The translations under genes and the position numbers were made by a program. Shown one piece after another: positions 18,136-27,390 of a stretch of 64,000 nt of DNA (position 1 is its first letter; every line of letters starts with the position of its first letter). Origin of the DNA: Sphingobacteriales bacterium. GTDB lineage: Bacteria; Bacteroidota; Bacteroidia; Chitinophagales; UBA2359. The stretch covers positions 248,001-312,000 of the forward strand of contig JADJJT010000001.1 in assembly GCA_016706405.1 (NCBI GenBank). Direction: 5' to 3'. The notes beneath the pieces are model-generated. The model searched no databases and was not told the origin of the DNA. It saw only the letters and a program-made list of their open reading frames with translations.

Positions 18136-18212
18136 TTACTCCAAAATTTGCATCAGAGGTGTTATTTTTCTTTGCTGTTTTGTTTTACATTAACATAGTA
18201 AGTCTCCGGAAA

Positions 18213-18258
18213 ATTAAAAAGCCGAAAACCCTTGCCATTTGTTTAAGGATTTCCGGCT
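18213..18258 (-). terminator. Rho-independent terminator of the nos cluster
   Basis: On the minus strand, AGCCGGAAATCCTT pairs with AAGGGTTTTCGGCT (two G-T pairs) around an 11-base loop. A short T run follows. It lies just downstream of nosY, the last gene of the cluster. Confidence 0.7.
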
Positions 18259-18284
18259 CAAAAAAAATAGGGTTGTATATAAAA

Positions 18285-19052
18285 TTACAAGTCCTTTTTT
18301 CTAAACTTTTTAAGCGAAATAATAAAAGGAATAATTATCCATAGTGCCAATATCCCGAATGATAGGAGCAGACCTCCGCCGCTACCAAAATTATCTTTAA
18401 AAACAGCTCCTGTCATTCCCAGCATTGCGGCTACATCTAAACGCAATAAAATTAAAATTCGGCACATATCTACCGGACTTAAAGCGCTTAAGCCAACTAC
18501 AATTTTTTCGATGGGGTAGTCGGCAAACTGAAAGAACAGAAATAAAACCAACCCATCGAACAACAAAGAAAAATACAGCCATACAATAAGCGAAATACCC
18601 ACTCCTTTGGCTTTGTCGCGTGTAAGGATGCTGCATAAAAATGCCACTGCCACAAAAATAATACTTAGCATTGAGCCAGCCACAATCATCATTAATGCCG
18701 TGCCTAAGTCGGCAAAAATTAGCAAAGGAATACCTGCCCCAACAATATAAGCCAATACCAAAGCCAATGATAAGCCTATGAACAGCGCAGTCCAAATTTT
18801 GCTTCGTTTAATGGGCTGGCTAACCAAAAGCTCAATAAATTCGCTGCTGTTGTAAACATAAATAGTAGAGAACAATACAGATACCAAAGGTACGGTCAGC
18901 AAAATAATATTTAGCAGGGTCAAAATGCCTTTTGCGGCATTGTCTTCAAGGCTAAACGCGCTCCATGCAAATAAAGCCAACATAACGGTGTAGGCAATTA
19001 CGATTTTATTTTTCAGAATATCTAAGGCGGCATATTTCAAAACTTTGTTCAT
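18285..19052 (-). CDS. nosY: NosY-type ABC transporter permease
   Basis: This 255-residue inner-membrane protein has six hydrophobic helices and the permease segment EFIELLVSQPIKRSKIWTAL, typical of NosY/ABC-2 permeases. With NosF and NosD it forms the NosDFY complex, which supplies copper or sulfur for the CuZ centre of N2O reductase. The start overlaps the nosF stop by 4 bp, so the pair is translationally coupled. It is the last gene of the cluster and is followed by a terminator hairpin. Family and position agree, so the assignment is firm. Confidence 0.92.
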   Translation of the reverse strand: MNKVLKYAALDILKNKIVIAYTVMLALFAWSAFSLEDNAAKGILTLLNIILLTVPLVSVLFSTIYVYNSSEFIELLVSQPIKRSKIWTALFIGLSLALVLAYIVGAGIPLLIFADLGTALMMIVAGSMLSIIFVAVAFLCSILTRDKAKGVGISLIVWLYFSLLFDGLVLFLFFQFADYPIEKIVVGLSALSPVDMCRILILLRLDVAAMLGMTGAVFKDNFGSGGGLLLSFGILALWIIIPFIISLKKFRKKDL

Positions 19053-19759
19053 GTTTTTTGTGCTTTTAATAAATGAACAATAGATTTTGCAATGGTTTCT
19101 TGCCCGGTATAGGCGCGCAAATCGGCGGTACTTTTGTGCAAAATCAGTTTTCCCTCTTGCATAAATACTATTTGACTTGCAATGCCTTCTAACTCGCTTA
19201 ATATATGAGACGTGATTAAAACCAAGCAGCCTTTTTTCTTCGCATCATTTATTTTTTCTTTTAGAATTTCGGAAGCTACGGGGTCTAAGCCTGCTGTTGG
19301 TTCGTCTAAAATGAGCACTTGGGTATTGAACATAAAAGCTAAGGTTGCACTTACTTTTTGTGTAGTGCCGCCACTTAAAGTCCTCATTTTTTTATCTAAG
19401 ATTTTGCCTATTTCAAATTGCTGGTATAAATCCAAGTCTAATTTGTTTGGTGCAGACCGTATGCTTTGAATCATTTCAATAACATGCCCAATAGACATAT
19501 TTTCGGGGTATCGCCCAATTTGTGGCATATAGCCTATTTTGCTTCTGTAGTTATTGTCGGCTTTTATGCTTTTTCCGGCAAAAAAAATGGTGCCCTCGTC
19601 GGGTAAAACCATTCCTAAAATAGATTTTATCAAAGTCGTTTTACCGCAACCGTTTGGTCCTATTAAAGCAATACATTCTCCAAGGTTCAAATTGAGGTTC
19701 AGTTTATCTATTGCGGTAAATTTTCCAAATCTTTTTGTCAGGTTTTTTATTTCTATCAT
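19049..19759 (-). CDS. nosF: NosF-type ABC transporter ATPase
   Basis: This 236-residue cytosolic ATPase has Walker A GPNGCGKTT (near residue 34), the ABC signature LSGGTTQKV, Walker B VLILDEPTAGLDP and a switch His in LITSHILSE. It powers the NosDFY copper/sulfur delivery system for nitrous oxide reductase. Its start overlaps the nosD stop by 4 bp and its stop overlaps the nosY start by 4 bp, which shows tight operon coupling. Length and motifs are normal for the family. Confidence 0.95.
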   Translation of the reverse strand: MIEIKNLTKRFGKFTAIDKLNLNLNLGECIALIGPNGCGKTTLIKSILGMVLPDEGTIFFAGKSIKADNNYRSKIGYMPQIGRYPENMSIGHVIEMIQSIRSAPNKLDLDLYQQFEIGKILDKKMRTLSGGTTQKVSATLAFMFNTQVLILDEPTAGLDPVASEILKEKINDAKKKGCLVLITSHILSELEGIASQIVFMQEGKLILHKSTADLRAYTGQETIAKSIVHLLKAQKT

Positions 19760-21003
19760 AAGGTATATGGCAGCATTCTTGGCGTTTTGTCAACAAAATT
19801 TTCGGGCGTAAGTGAGGGTAAAACTTTCTCCGATTTATCTAAAAGCGAAATCATAAAACTTTGGTATAATAGCATTGCCGGAGGGTTTTTTTCTACAATA
19901 ACGGCATACAAACTTAATGGATGATAAGGAACATCGCCAATAATGTCTTTGTTCAAATCGTAGCCCTGATATTTGTCCCAATAATTTTCGGCAAACTGGC
20001 TAAGCATTAGGGTTCCATTGGTTGTTACATCAAAAATATTTCCTAAAAAATTATTATGTTCTATTTTATTGTCCATACAATTTGCCTGCATGCGCAAGGC
20101 CCACCCGTTGCCTTTAAAAAGGTTTCTTTCGGCCACAATTCGGTTCGACCCATCAAAGAAAATACCCGTTGTATTTTTATAGAATATATTGCCCGAAAGA
20201 TAGCAGTCTGACAGTTCTTTAAACAGTACACCATAAGCAGCATCGCCCCAGTTTTCTTCAAAGGTATTATTCATAAATACCACTTTTTTAGTAAACATTA
20301 CGGCAACGCCGGCACCATTATTTTTAAAATAATTTGTAAAATAGGCGTTATTGTGTGCAAACATAAAATGCAGCCCGTAACGCAAATTGTTGTGGGCAAT
20401 ATTCCTCCAAATTACCGATCCGGTTACAAATTCGAAATAAATGCCATCGCGGTGCCCAAAAATTTTATTCCCGATTATTTGCAGGCTATCACTTTTCCAG
20501 CAGTGAACACCATTTCCGGATAAATATTCTTTTTCTTGCGAAGCAAACAGGTTGTTGTTTTTTACTTGGCAATTAGAGACATATTGAAGATAGATGCCAA
20601 AAAAGTTATTTTCCAACTCATTGTTTTCTATCCGGATATTATTGACGTTATATGCCTTTACCGCAGCCGGGTCGGTCATTGCCGACCTACCGCTATTGAT
20701 AAGTTTAAGTCCAGAAATGGTTACGTTGCTGCATTTTATCGAAATGATTTCGTGTGCTAATTCTCCGTCTATTACCGGAAAATCTTTACCCATTATGGTT
20801 AAGGCTTTATCTATAATAATATTGCCTTCTTTGTATATGCCTTTGTAAATATTTACGGTATCTCCTTCTTGGGCACTTGTTAAGGCCGGTTTTATTGCAG
20901 TAAATAATTTACCGCTGCCCACATCAATTGTTTTTGCTGTTGTTATATGGCTGAACGCTATTGTAAGGCAGAACAGAAAGAATGTTTTATAAATGACATT
21001 CAT
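19756..21003 (-). CDS. nosD: NosD periplasmic copper-processing protein
   Basis: This 415-residue protein has a signal peptide (cleavage near ITTAKT) and is built from parallel beta-helix repeats of the CASH/NosD type, for example NNIRIENNELENNFFGIYLQ and NYFKNNGAGVAVMFTKKVVF. NosD acts in the periplasm with NosF and NosY to assemble the copper-sulfur CuZ site. The gene is 4 bp from the upstream nosL-fusion stop and overlaps nosF. Length and architecture match other Bacteroidota NosD proteins. Confidence 0.95.
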   Translation of the reverse strand: MNVIYKTFFLFCLTIAFSHITTAKTIDVGSGKLFTAIKPALTSAQEGDTVNIYKGIYKEGNIIIDKALTIMGKDFPVIDGELAHEIISIKCSNVTISGLKLINSGRSAMTDPAAVKAYNVNNIRIENNELENNFFGIYLQYVSNCQVKNNNLFASQEKEYLSGNGVHCWKSDSLQIIGNKIFGHRDGIYFEFVTGSVIWRNIAHNNLRYGLHFMFAHNNAYFTNYFKNNGAGVAVMFTKKVVFMNNTFEENWGDAAYGVLFKELSDCYLSGNIFYKNTTGIFFDGSNRIVAERNLFKGNGWALRMQANCMDNKIEHNNFLGNIFDVTTNGTLMLSQFAENYWDKYQGYDLNKDIIGDVPYHPLSLYAVIVEKNPPAMLLYQSFMISLLDKSEKVLPSLTPENFVDKTPRMLPYTL

Positions 21004-21007
21004 TATT

Positions 21008-22042
21008 TTATTTTGGTGTTTCTTTCGCGGGGGCTGAAGATTTTATATCATTCCAGCTTTTTATTTGCGTTTGGTGCTGGGCCGCTAATTTTTCGGCTGC
21101 AGCCTTGTCGGCAAAGGCAGCAATTTGGCCACCCATTGGGCTACTAATATTTTCAGATTGCACATACCATGCGGTAGTGGCGTCAATTAATTCGTTTTCT
21201 TTGGTATAATCACCTACGTAAAAATTTGCTCCTTCTTCGCCTGCGTTTTCTTTGATGTGATTTTTTAAACAAAACATATCATCAAACTTATATGTCCTCC
21301 CTTTTTTTGTAATCAATTCAGCGGCAAAATTTCCTTGAGATATTGACATTTTGCAACTGCTACAAGTGTCTTTGTTTAACTGAATAGGGTCGGGGCCTCT
21401 ATTTCCGCAAGATTGGAGCATAAAAAATAAAAGAAACATTGCTACAGTTCCTATTGTTTGTTTTTTTCCAAATTTTTTCAAATAGCCCCCTTCGTTCAAT
21501 ACGGCAATGATCAAAAAAATACCGACTCCAGAAAGCAGCCAGCCACCAACGTCGGGCATTGCAAATGCGCCGAAATTTAATAGCTTTTTATAGCCTATTA
21601 ACGGCGGCTGATAAGCCATTCCGGGCACTTTAATGGCAGCATTCGGGTTAAGGTCATGGCCATAGTCATATTCCCATTTCCAAAAATCTATTATTGAAAC
21701 AATGCCAAATGTTATAAATGACCAAAAAACGATATAAAGTAATTTTTTTCGTCCGATAAATGCAGTAGCTAAAAATAAAATGGCAAACCCCACGAGGAAG
21801 TAAGGAAGAACTTTAAACTCTATAAAATCCTCTACACGCAAGGTTTTCATTCCTATATAATGGTTAAGACCGTTAATTACATCAATATTGCCGGTTAAAT
21901 TGTTTGCCCAAATCTGCAATTTTAGACCTTCGGGATATTGTGGGGCATCTAAATAAATAGTCCAAAGAGGAACAAATAAGGAAGCGACTGCAGCAACTGC
22001 AGCCATGATTAAAAGTCCTTTAGTTAAAGTTGAAAATTTCAT
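21008..22042 (-). CDS. nosL: NosL copper chaperone fused to an N-terminal membrane domain
   Basis: This 344-residue protein has two parts. Residues 1-185 form a membrane domain of about four helices (near 8-28, 82-97, 101-120 and 165-182). Residues 195-344 are a NosL domain with the copper-binding CSSCKMSIS (227-235) and the motifs KFDDMFCLKNH and ATTAWYV. The join carries FFMLQSCGNR with Cys212, which looks like the lipobox of a once separate NosL lipoprotein. NosL delivers Cu(I) to NosZ outside the inner membrane. The gene sits between nosZ (117 bp upstream) and nosD (4 bp downstream). A stop codon plus restart lost in assembly is possible, but the frame reads cleanly. Confidence 0.88.
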   Translation of the reverse strand: MKFSTLTKGLLIMAAVAAVASLFVPLWTIYLDAPQYPEGLKLQIWANNLTGNIDVINGLNHYIGMKTLRVEDFIEFKVLPYFLVGFAILFLATAFIGRKKLLYIVFWSFITFGIVSIIDFWKWEYDYGHDLNPNAAIKVPGMAYQPPLIGYKKLLNFGAFAMPDVGGWLLSGVGIFLIIAVLNEGGYLKKFGKKQTIGTVAMFLLFFMLQSCGNRGPDPIQLNKDTCSSCKMSISQGNFAAELITKKGRTYKFDDMFCLKNHIKENAGEEGANFYVGDYTKENELIDATTAWYVQSENISSPMGGQIAAFADKAAAEKLAAQHQTQIKSWNDIKSSAPAKETPK

Positions 22043-22159
22043 TTATATATATTTTAAAGTTTGTATGATTGTGTGTGCTTGGTAAAAAAGGGCAAACAAC
22101 TTTAACCCTAAAGTCGTCTGCCCTTACAATTAAAATTTTAATACTATAAACTACCAGTT

Positions 22160-24133
22160 TTATTTGGCAGACGACTTATCTCCTAATTTATAGGAAATTG
22201 GAACTTTACTGCCCTTGGGCGATACTCTTAGGTAGCCTGTCATTTCTTGGTGTAATGCCGAGCAGAAGTCGGTACAGTAGTAGGGGAAAATGCCAGCTCT
22301 ATCCGGAGACCATTTCAAGGTAACTGTTTCGCCGGGCATAATTAATAGTTCGGCGTTGTTTGCTCCTTTAATGGCAAACCCGTGCGGCACGTCCCAGTCT
22401 TGCTCTAAATTGGTAACGTGGAAGTACACCTCGTCTCCAACCTGAATACCCTCAATATTATCCGGAGCTAAGTGCGAGCGAACGGTTGTCATATTTACAT
22501 GTACTTTGTTGCCTTCGCGTACTACTTTTGTTTTGTCTTCTCCTTTTGCGGCATAAGGGTGGTTGTTGGCATTGATGTCAAAGATTTTCAATTGCTTGTC
22601 CATAATTAAACTTGCCGGTATGGCTTGTGCATAGTGGGGCTCGCCAATAGTTGGGAAGTCAAGGATTAGTTCCATTTTGTCGCCGCTGATGTCAAATAAT
22701 TGAGCACTTTGCGACAGCTCGGGGCCTGTTGGCAAATAGCGGTCTTTGGTAATTTTGTTATAGGCTACAAGGTATTTGCCAATTGGTTTTTTGGTATTTC
22801 CGCCTACTACCATTAAGTGACCTACCGAGTAGAAGGTGGGCTGACGGTCTAAAACTTTCAAATCTTTAACATTCCATTTTACTACTTCTGAAGAAACGAA
22901 GAAAGAAGTATAGGCGTTTCCTTGGTCGTCAAATTCGGTATGCAAGGGACCTAATCCGGGTTTTTCTACTTCGCCGTAAAGGGCAGCTTCGTATTTTATT
23001 ACGGGTACACCGCCAAATTTATCTTGTTCGAAAGTATTGTCGGCAATTGCTTTTTGGATTTTATCATAGCTAAATACAGGTAACAACGCAGCTAATTTAC
23101 CGCTACCTACAATATATTCTCCGGATGGGTCAACATCACATCCGTGAGGCGATTTTGGACAAGGAATAAAGTAGGCAATATCCGGAAATTCTGTTATATC
23201 AAGTACAGTAACTTCATTTTTTATGGTAGATGTTGCGGTATGGGTATGCTCGTCAAATTTGTTGTGTGCATACTTTACAGTTTGTTTTTTGCCTTTACCA
23301 GCTTTAACGTATTCTTCGGCTTTTTTCCAGTTTACAGCCATAATAAAGTCTTTGTCGTTTTTAGAGGCATTAACCTCAAGTAAGGTATTAGCCTGCTCGG
23401 TATTGTAGCAACTAAAGAACATCCAGCCGTGCGATTTTCCTTTGCCTGCGCGCGCTAGGTCAAAGTTTACGCCGGGTGTTTTTAATTGAAATGCTAAATT
23501 CATATCTCCGCTTTCTTTATCAACGCTTACAAAGCTGATATGGCCTTTGAAGTTCTCTTTGTACGACTCGATTGGCACATCGCTGTTGGCATCTTCGGGA
23601 ACGCTGAAGCGTGTACTGGCAACAATATATTCGGAATTTTCAGTGCCAAAGGGCGAACTGTGGTTTCCGGCACTATTGGGTAATTCTATAATTTCGGCAG
23701 TGCGGAAGGTTCTCAAATCTACACGGGCAAGACGCGGTGTATTATTTCCGTTGCCAAATGCCCATTTGCCATCTGCTACGCCGTTTGTCATTGACATTTC
23801 TACGTGGTGCAAATCGTCCCAAGGCACAAAGCCATGCGAAGTGTTTAACATGGGTTTGGTTTCTTCGCTGTAACCCCAGCCTTTTTCGGGGTCAACAGAG
23901 AAAACGGGGATTACGCGAAGCAGACGGCCACTTGGCAAGCCATATACGCTCATTTGTCCGCTAAATCCACCTGAAACAAAATTGTAAAATTCATCGTATT
24001 TGCCGGGGGCTACATACGCCTTGGCAGCGCCACCACCGCTCACAGCTTCGCTGGTGCCTTTCGGCTTACAACCAACAATAAGAATGCAGGCAAAAACCAT
24101 TGCGGTAATTGCTATATTTTTGAATGTGTTCAC
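22160..24133 (-). CDS. nosZ: Sec-dependent (clade II) nitrous oxide reductase
   Basis: This 657-residue enzyme reduces N2O to N2. The N-terminus is a Sec-type signal with a lipobox (LIVGC, Cys22) and no twin-arginine motif, the hallmark of clade II NosZ. CuZ ligands are visible at H109-H110 in DDLHHVE and in DEHTHTA, SPHGCDVDP, LHTEFD and EPHYAQA. The C-terminal cupredoxin domain has the full CuA set: H584, C620, C624, H628 and M631 in YYCTDFCSALHQEM. The gene begins 43 bp after the cytochrome c gene and precedes the nosL fusion. All key residues are present, so the enzyme should be active. Confidence 0.97.
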   Translation of the reverse strand: MNTFKNIAITAMVFACILIVGCKPKGTSEAVSGGGAAKAYVAPGKYDEFYNFVSGGFSGQMSVYGLPSGRLLRVIPVFSVDPEKGWGYSEETKPMLNTSHGFVPWDDLHHVEMSMTNGVADGKWAFGNGNNTPRLARVDLRTFRTAEIIELPNSAGNHSSPFGTENSEYIVASTRFSVPEDANSDVPIESYKENFKGHISFVSVDKESGDMNLAFQLKTPGVNFDLARAGKGKSHGWMFFSCYNTEQANTLLEVNASKNDKDFIMAVNWKKAEEYVKAGKGKKQTVKYAHNKFDEHTHTATSTIKNEVTVLDITEFPDIAYFIPCPKSPHGCDVDPSGEYIVGSGKLAALLPVFSYDKIQKAIADNTFEQDKFGGVPVIKYEAALYGEVEKPGLGPLHTEFDDQGNAYTSFFVSSEVVKWNVKDLKVLDRQPTFYSVGHLMVVGGNTKKPIGKYLVAYNKITKDRYLPTGPELSQSAQLFDISGDKMELILDFPTIGEPHYAQAIPASLIMDKQLKIFDINANNHPYAAKGEDKTKVVREGNKVHVNMTTVRSHLAPDNIEGIQVGDEVYFHVTNLEQDWDVPHGFAIKGANNAELLIMPGETVTLKWSPDRAGIFPYYCTDFCSALHQEMTGYLRVSPKGSKVPISYKLGDKSSAK

Positions 24134-24176
24134 GATTAAAATATTTTATTATTAAATAGATTTTATGATTTAATTT

Positions 24177-24683
24177 TTATTTTGCACCATCATTTTGGCG
24201 CATAAATTCAACAATTGACCGTGCCTCATCATCGGCAACATTTTGGTTAGGCATACGCACCAAACATATTTCTAATTGGGCTTGTACTGCGGGGTCTTTA
24301 TCAATCATGGCATCTGGATTGGTTATAAAATTCATAATCCAATGTGGGGCTCTTCTTTGGGTAACGCCTTTCCAGCCTGGCCCAACTAACTTTTCGTCGG
24401 TAAGTCTGTGGCAGGCAAAACACTTTGTTTCGGCAGCAGTTTTACCCTTGCTGGCTAATGCAGCATCAAAACCAGCAATTTGTACGTTGGTTGCGTCAAA
24501 CTTGCCTTCGCCTCTTTCAGGGTCATACGCGGGAGGGGTTTTAGCTTCGCTAGTGGTGCTGGTTTTGTCGTTAGTTGCAGGTGTTTCGGTATTTTTGTTT
24601 GTAGTATTATTACCGCCCCCTTGGCAAGCCACAAAAAGAAGTATGGGCAAACTAAGCAAGAAAATAATTGCTATTTTTTTCAT
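24177..24683 (-). CDS. Lipid-anchored c-type cytochrome of the nos cluster
   Basis: This 168-residue protein has a lipoprotein signal (LLFVAC, Cys20), a low-complexity Asn/Thr linker and one cytochrome c domain. The heme site is CFACH (88-92) and the likely axial Met is M144 in VRMPNQN. It heads the nos cluster 43 bp ahead of nosZ, so it is probably the direct electron donor to NosZ at the membrane surface. Clade II nos clusters often encode such cytochromes. Length and motif spacing fit a monoheme class I cytochrome. It is in effect the first gene of the operon. Confidence 0.9.
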   Translation of the reverse strand: MKKIAIIFLLSLPILLFVACQGGGNNTTNKNTETPATNDKTSTTSEAKTPPAYDPERGEGKFDATNVQIAGFDAALASKGKTAAETKCFACHRLTDEKLVGPGWKGVTQRRAPHWIMNFITNPDAMIDKDPAVQAQLEICLVRMPNQNVADDEARSIVEFMRQNDGAK

Positions 24684-25201
24684 ATTGATTGTTTTTAATA
24701 AAATGTTTAATTAATATTGTGTAAATTTTTTATCAAATAAGAGTTCTACTAATTAAGTGTGATTAATAATTTGCTTTTTTTTATGAGTATTTCGACCGAG
24801 AGATTCAATAATTTTCTCTCTAATATAGCAGTATTTTATTTTTTCCTAAGCCTTGCCACAAAATGCCATTTCAATTCATTCATTCTATGGTAATTTCACA
24901 TACAAAGGTCGGCACTTCCGGTCTAAGAAACAATGATATTTGTCATGTGGGAATGAGATTTTTATCAGTCGTTAATTATTGTATTCAACCGATAAGAATG
25001 GGCAAAAGTACAAAAAAATAACGTAATAAAATAATATAGGTAAATTTTATAAGAAAAGGAGCGTAAAACATGTAAATTTATGTTGTGTTTCTATTTCATT
25101 TTTAATTTGACAGCTAATCTACTGTGATTAATGCAATGAAACTAAAACCCTTAGGACTACTACTCTTTTCATTTTGGTATTAGCCGTGCTAGTATAAAAG
25201 C
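24684..25201 (-). promoter_or_regulatory. Upstream region of the nos cluster
   Basis: About 520 bp without a gene, which should hold the nos promoter. A minus-strand TACTTTTG at 25003-25010 fits the -7 box but would leave a leader of roughly 310 bases and lacks a clear -33 TTG. An FNR-type palindrome was sought and not found. Near 24927-24940 there is ATGATATTTGTCAT, an imperfect inverted repeat that could be an operator. Confidence 0.3.
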
Positions 25202-25230
25202 AAAAAAGTGCGAAACTTGCGTTTCGCACT
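25202..25230 (-). terminator. Rho-independent terminator of htpG
   Basis: A perfect 10-bp stem, AGTGCGAAAC / GTTTCGCACT, with a 4-base loop. On the minus strand it is followed at once by TTTTTT. It lies about 80 bp downstream of the htpG stop. Confidence 0.9.
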
Positions 25231-25310
25231 AATGCTTATATGTTCACCCTATAAAAACTACTGCACTTTTATAGACGCAGGCTTTAAAAAAGGTAACCGC
25301 TTTTTTTAAA

Positions 25311-27200
25311 TTATCGCGTTAAATTTTCTATGCTTCGCGCAACAAAATCGGTAAGTTCTTTGCCTTTTAGTAGATTTTGTTGCAAGCGGGCTAAATCGTA
25401 CAAATATTGGCTGGCTTGGTTTTGTGCTTGCAAATCGGGAGTGGCCATTAGTTTTACAACAGCCGGATGATTGCCGTTTACAACAACGCTGTACATATCG
25501 CCAAACGAGTCGTACATGCCGGCATTGCCTGTTGTTTTGCTCATTTCCTTCATGCGGCGCATAAATTCGGGGCGGGTAATAAGCACCGGCGCGGCATCAG
25601 GCGGCAACGATTTTATTTGCACTGTAACCATTTTATTATCAATAATTTGGTTAAACAAATTTTGAATGGTTTCTTGTTGTTCGGCACTAATATCGGTGGC
25701 ATTAGCATCGGGCTTTTCAATTAGCAGTTCGGGCGTATCGGCATCAACCCGTTTAAATTGCAATTTTTCTTCTTGTTGTTCAAGGTGTTGAATAAAATGA
25801 GGGTCAATCATAGTATCAAATTGCAACACGTCGTAGTTGTGGGCTTTAACGGCTTCAATAAAGGTATCGTGGTGCCCGTCTGGGGTGGTGTACAGGCAAA
25901 TGGTATTGCCATTTTTATCGGTTTGATTGGCGGCAATTTTTTCGCGGTATTCGCTAACGGTAAAATAGTGGCCATCAATATTTTCGAGCAGGCAAAACGA
26001 GTCTTCTTTAGCTTTTTCGCGAAATTTATCGTTGCTTAGTACGCCATATTTTACCAGAACGCCAATATCTTTCCAACGTTCTTCGTAAAGCGTACGGTCT
26101 TTTTTAAATTGTTCAGCAAGTTTATCGGCCACTTTGCGGGTAATATGCTGGTTAATTTTTTTCACTTCGGGGTCGCTTTGCAAATAACTGCGCGATACGT
26201 TTAAAGGTATATCGGGCGAGTCAATAACGCCGTGCAGCATCAATAAAAAATCCGGAACAATTTGCTCTACTTGGTCGGTAACAAAAACCTGATTGCAATA
26301 CAAATGAATGCGGTCTTTTTTTACTTCAAAAGTATTTTTAAGCTGTGGGAAGTATAAAATTCCGGTTAAATTAAATGGGTGGTCAACGTTCAAGTGTATC
26401 CAAAACAGAGGGTCTTCGGCATACGGATACAAGGTCCGGTAAAAGTTCAAATAGTCGTCGTCGGTAAGGTCGGCGGGCTTTTTTTTCCATGCCGGATTTG
26501 GGATATTTATAACCGTTGGAACTGTTGAGGCTGCGTCTCCTTCGCCTTCGGTATGGCTACCAAACCGGATGGGCACGGGCAAAAAGCGGCAATATTTTTC
26601 GAGCAGTTGTTTAATTTTATGGGTATCTAAATAATCTTTGCCATCTTTGCCAATATGCAGTACAATATCGGTGCCGCGTGTTATTTTGTCGCAAATATCC
26701 ATTTCGTACTCGGTGCCGCCGTAGTTTGTCCAGTGGGCAGCGGGCGCATCGGGTTGGTATGATTTGGTAAAGATTTCAACCTTGTCGGCTACCATAAATG
26801 CCGAGTAAAAACCAAGGCCAAAATGCCCAATAATAGGGTTTGAGTCTTTGTATTTTTCTAAAAACTCATTTGCTCCCGAAAAAGCCACTTCGGCAATATA
26901 GCGTTGCACTTCGCTGGCGGTCATACCAATTCCATGGTCGCTAATAATAATTGTGCGCGCTTCGGTATCAAGTTTAATTTCTACAAATAGCTCGGATTCG
27001 TCAATAGCTACCTCGCCGCGGTTGGCCAATACGCGCAATTTTTGCGTCGCATCTACTGCGTTCGATACTAGTTCGCGCAAAAATATTTCCTGGTCGGCGT
27101 ATAAATATTTTTTAATAATGGGCAAAATATTATCGGTATGAACACGAATACTACCCTTTTGAGCCGTATTAGCGTCGGCCATGTTTTCTGTTTCAATCAT
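25311..27200 (-). CDS. htpG: Chaperone HtpG (Hsp90)
   Basis: This 629-residue cytosolic ATP-dependent chaperone is taken from the start at 27200 (MIETENMADANTAQKGSIRV). An upstream in-frame ATG at 27323 would add 41 non-family residues. The GHKL ATP-binding site is complete: ELVSNAVDA, SDHGIGMT and IGHFGLGFYSAF. The middle domain carries RVFITD-like NQVFVTDQVEQIVPDFL and the SYLQ arginine-loop region. The C-terminal dimerisation region is present. It is transcribed alone and ends at a strong terminator. It is a core stress chaperone with no local partner. Confidence 0.96.
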   Translation of the reverse strand: MIETENMADANTAQKGSIRVHTDNILPIIKKYLYADQEIFLRELVSNAVDATQKLRVLANRGEVAIDESELFVEIKLDTEARTIIISDHGIGMTASEVQRYIAEVAFSGANEFLEKYKDSNPIIGHFGLGFYSAFMVADKVEIFTKSYQPDAPAAHWTNYGGTEYEMDICDKITRGTDIVLHIGKDGKDYLDTHKIKQLLEKYCRFLPVPIRFGSHTEGEGDAASTVPTVINIPNPAWKKKPADLTDDDYLNFYRTLYPYAEDPLFWIHLNVDHPFNLTGILYFPQLKNTFEVKKDRIHLYCNQVFVTDQVEQIVPDFLLMLHGVIDSPDIPLNVSRSYLQSDPEVKKINQHITRKVADKLAEQFKKDRTLYEERWKDIGVLVKYGVLSNDKFREKAKEDSFCLLENIDGHYFTVSEYREKIAANQTDKNGNTICLYTTPDGHHDTFIEAVKAHNYDVLQFDTMIDPHFIQHLEQQEEKLQFKRVDADTPELLIEKPDANATDISAEQQETIQNLFNQIIDNKMVTVQIKSLPPDAAPVLITRPEFMRRMKEMSKTTGNAGMYDSFGDMYSVVVNGNHPAVVKLMATPDLQAQNQASQYLYDLARLQQNLLKGKELTDFVARSIENLTR

Positions 27201-27390
27201 GCTAAATAAATAAAAATAAATGTTGCTGTAAGTAGTTAAAAAACCTATATACGCAAAGGGCGTGCCATGCCCAACGTGCTGCCAAATTGACAGTTTTTTA
27301 AAAAAACTAAGGCGTAATGCCATAATATTAAAATCCGGATATTTTTTTTATTTTCATCCGGAAGGAATAATTGATTAACCGAGTTTAAGT

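Larger units (their letters stand above)
16921..18138 (+). mobile_element. Decayed IS256-type element (Zn-binding variant)
   Basis: Both outer ends carry inverted repeats: TAATGGACAaaaaTgATGCTA reading inward from 16922, and TAATGGACAttttTaATGCTA reading inward from 18138. They enclose a broken transposase gene. The right end also has a second copy of the terminal sequence 40 bp inside. The element is about 1.2 kb and appears immobile, since the transposase has several frameshifts. No target duplication was identified with confidence. Confidence 0.75.

Noticed and set aside
24684..25201. FNR/NNR box for the nos promoter
   Set aside because: No TTGAT-N4-ATCAA palindrome was found. A weak inverted repeat at 24927-24940 is not a known site.
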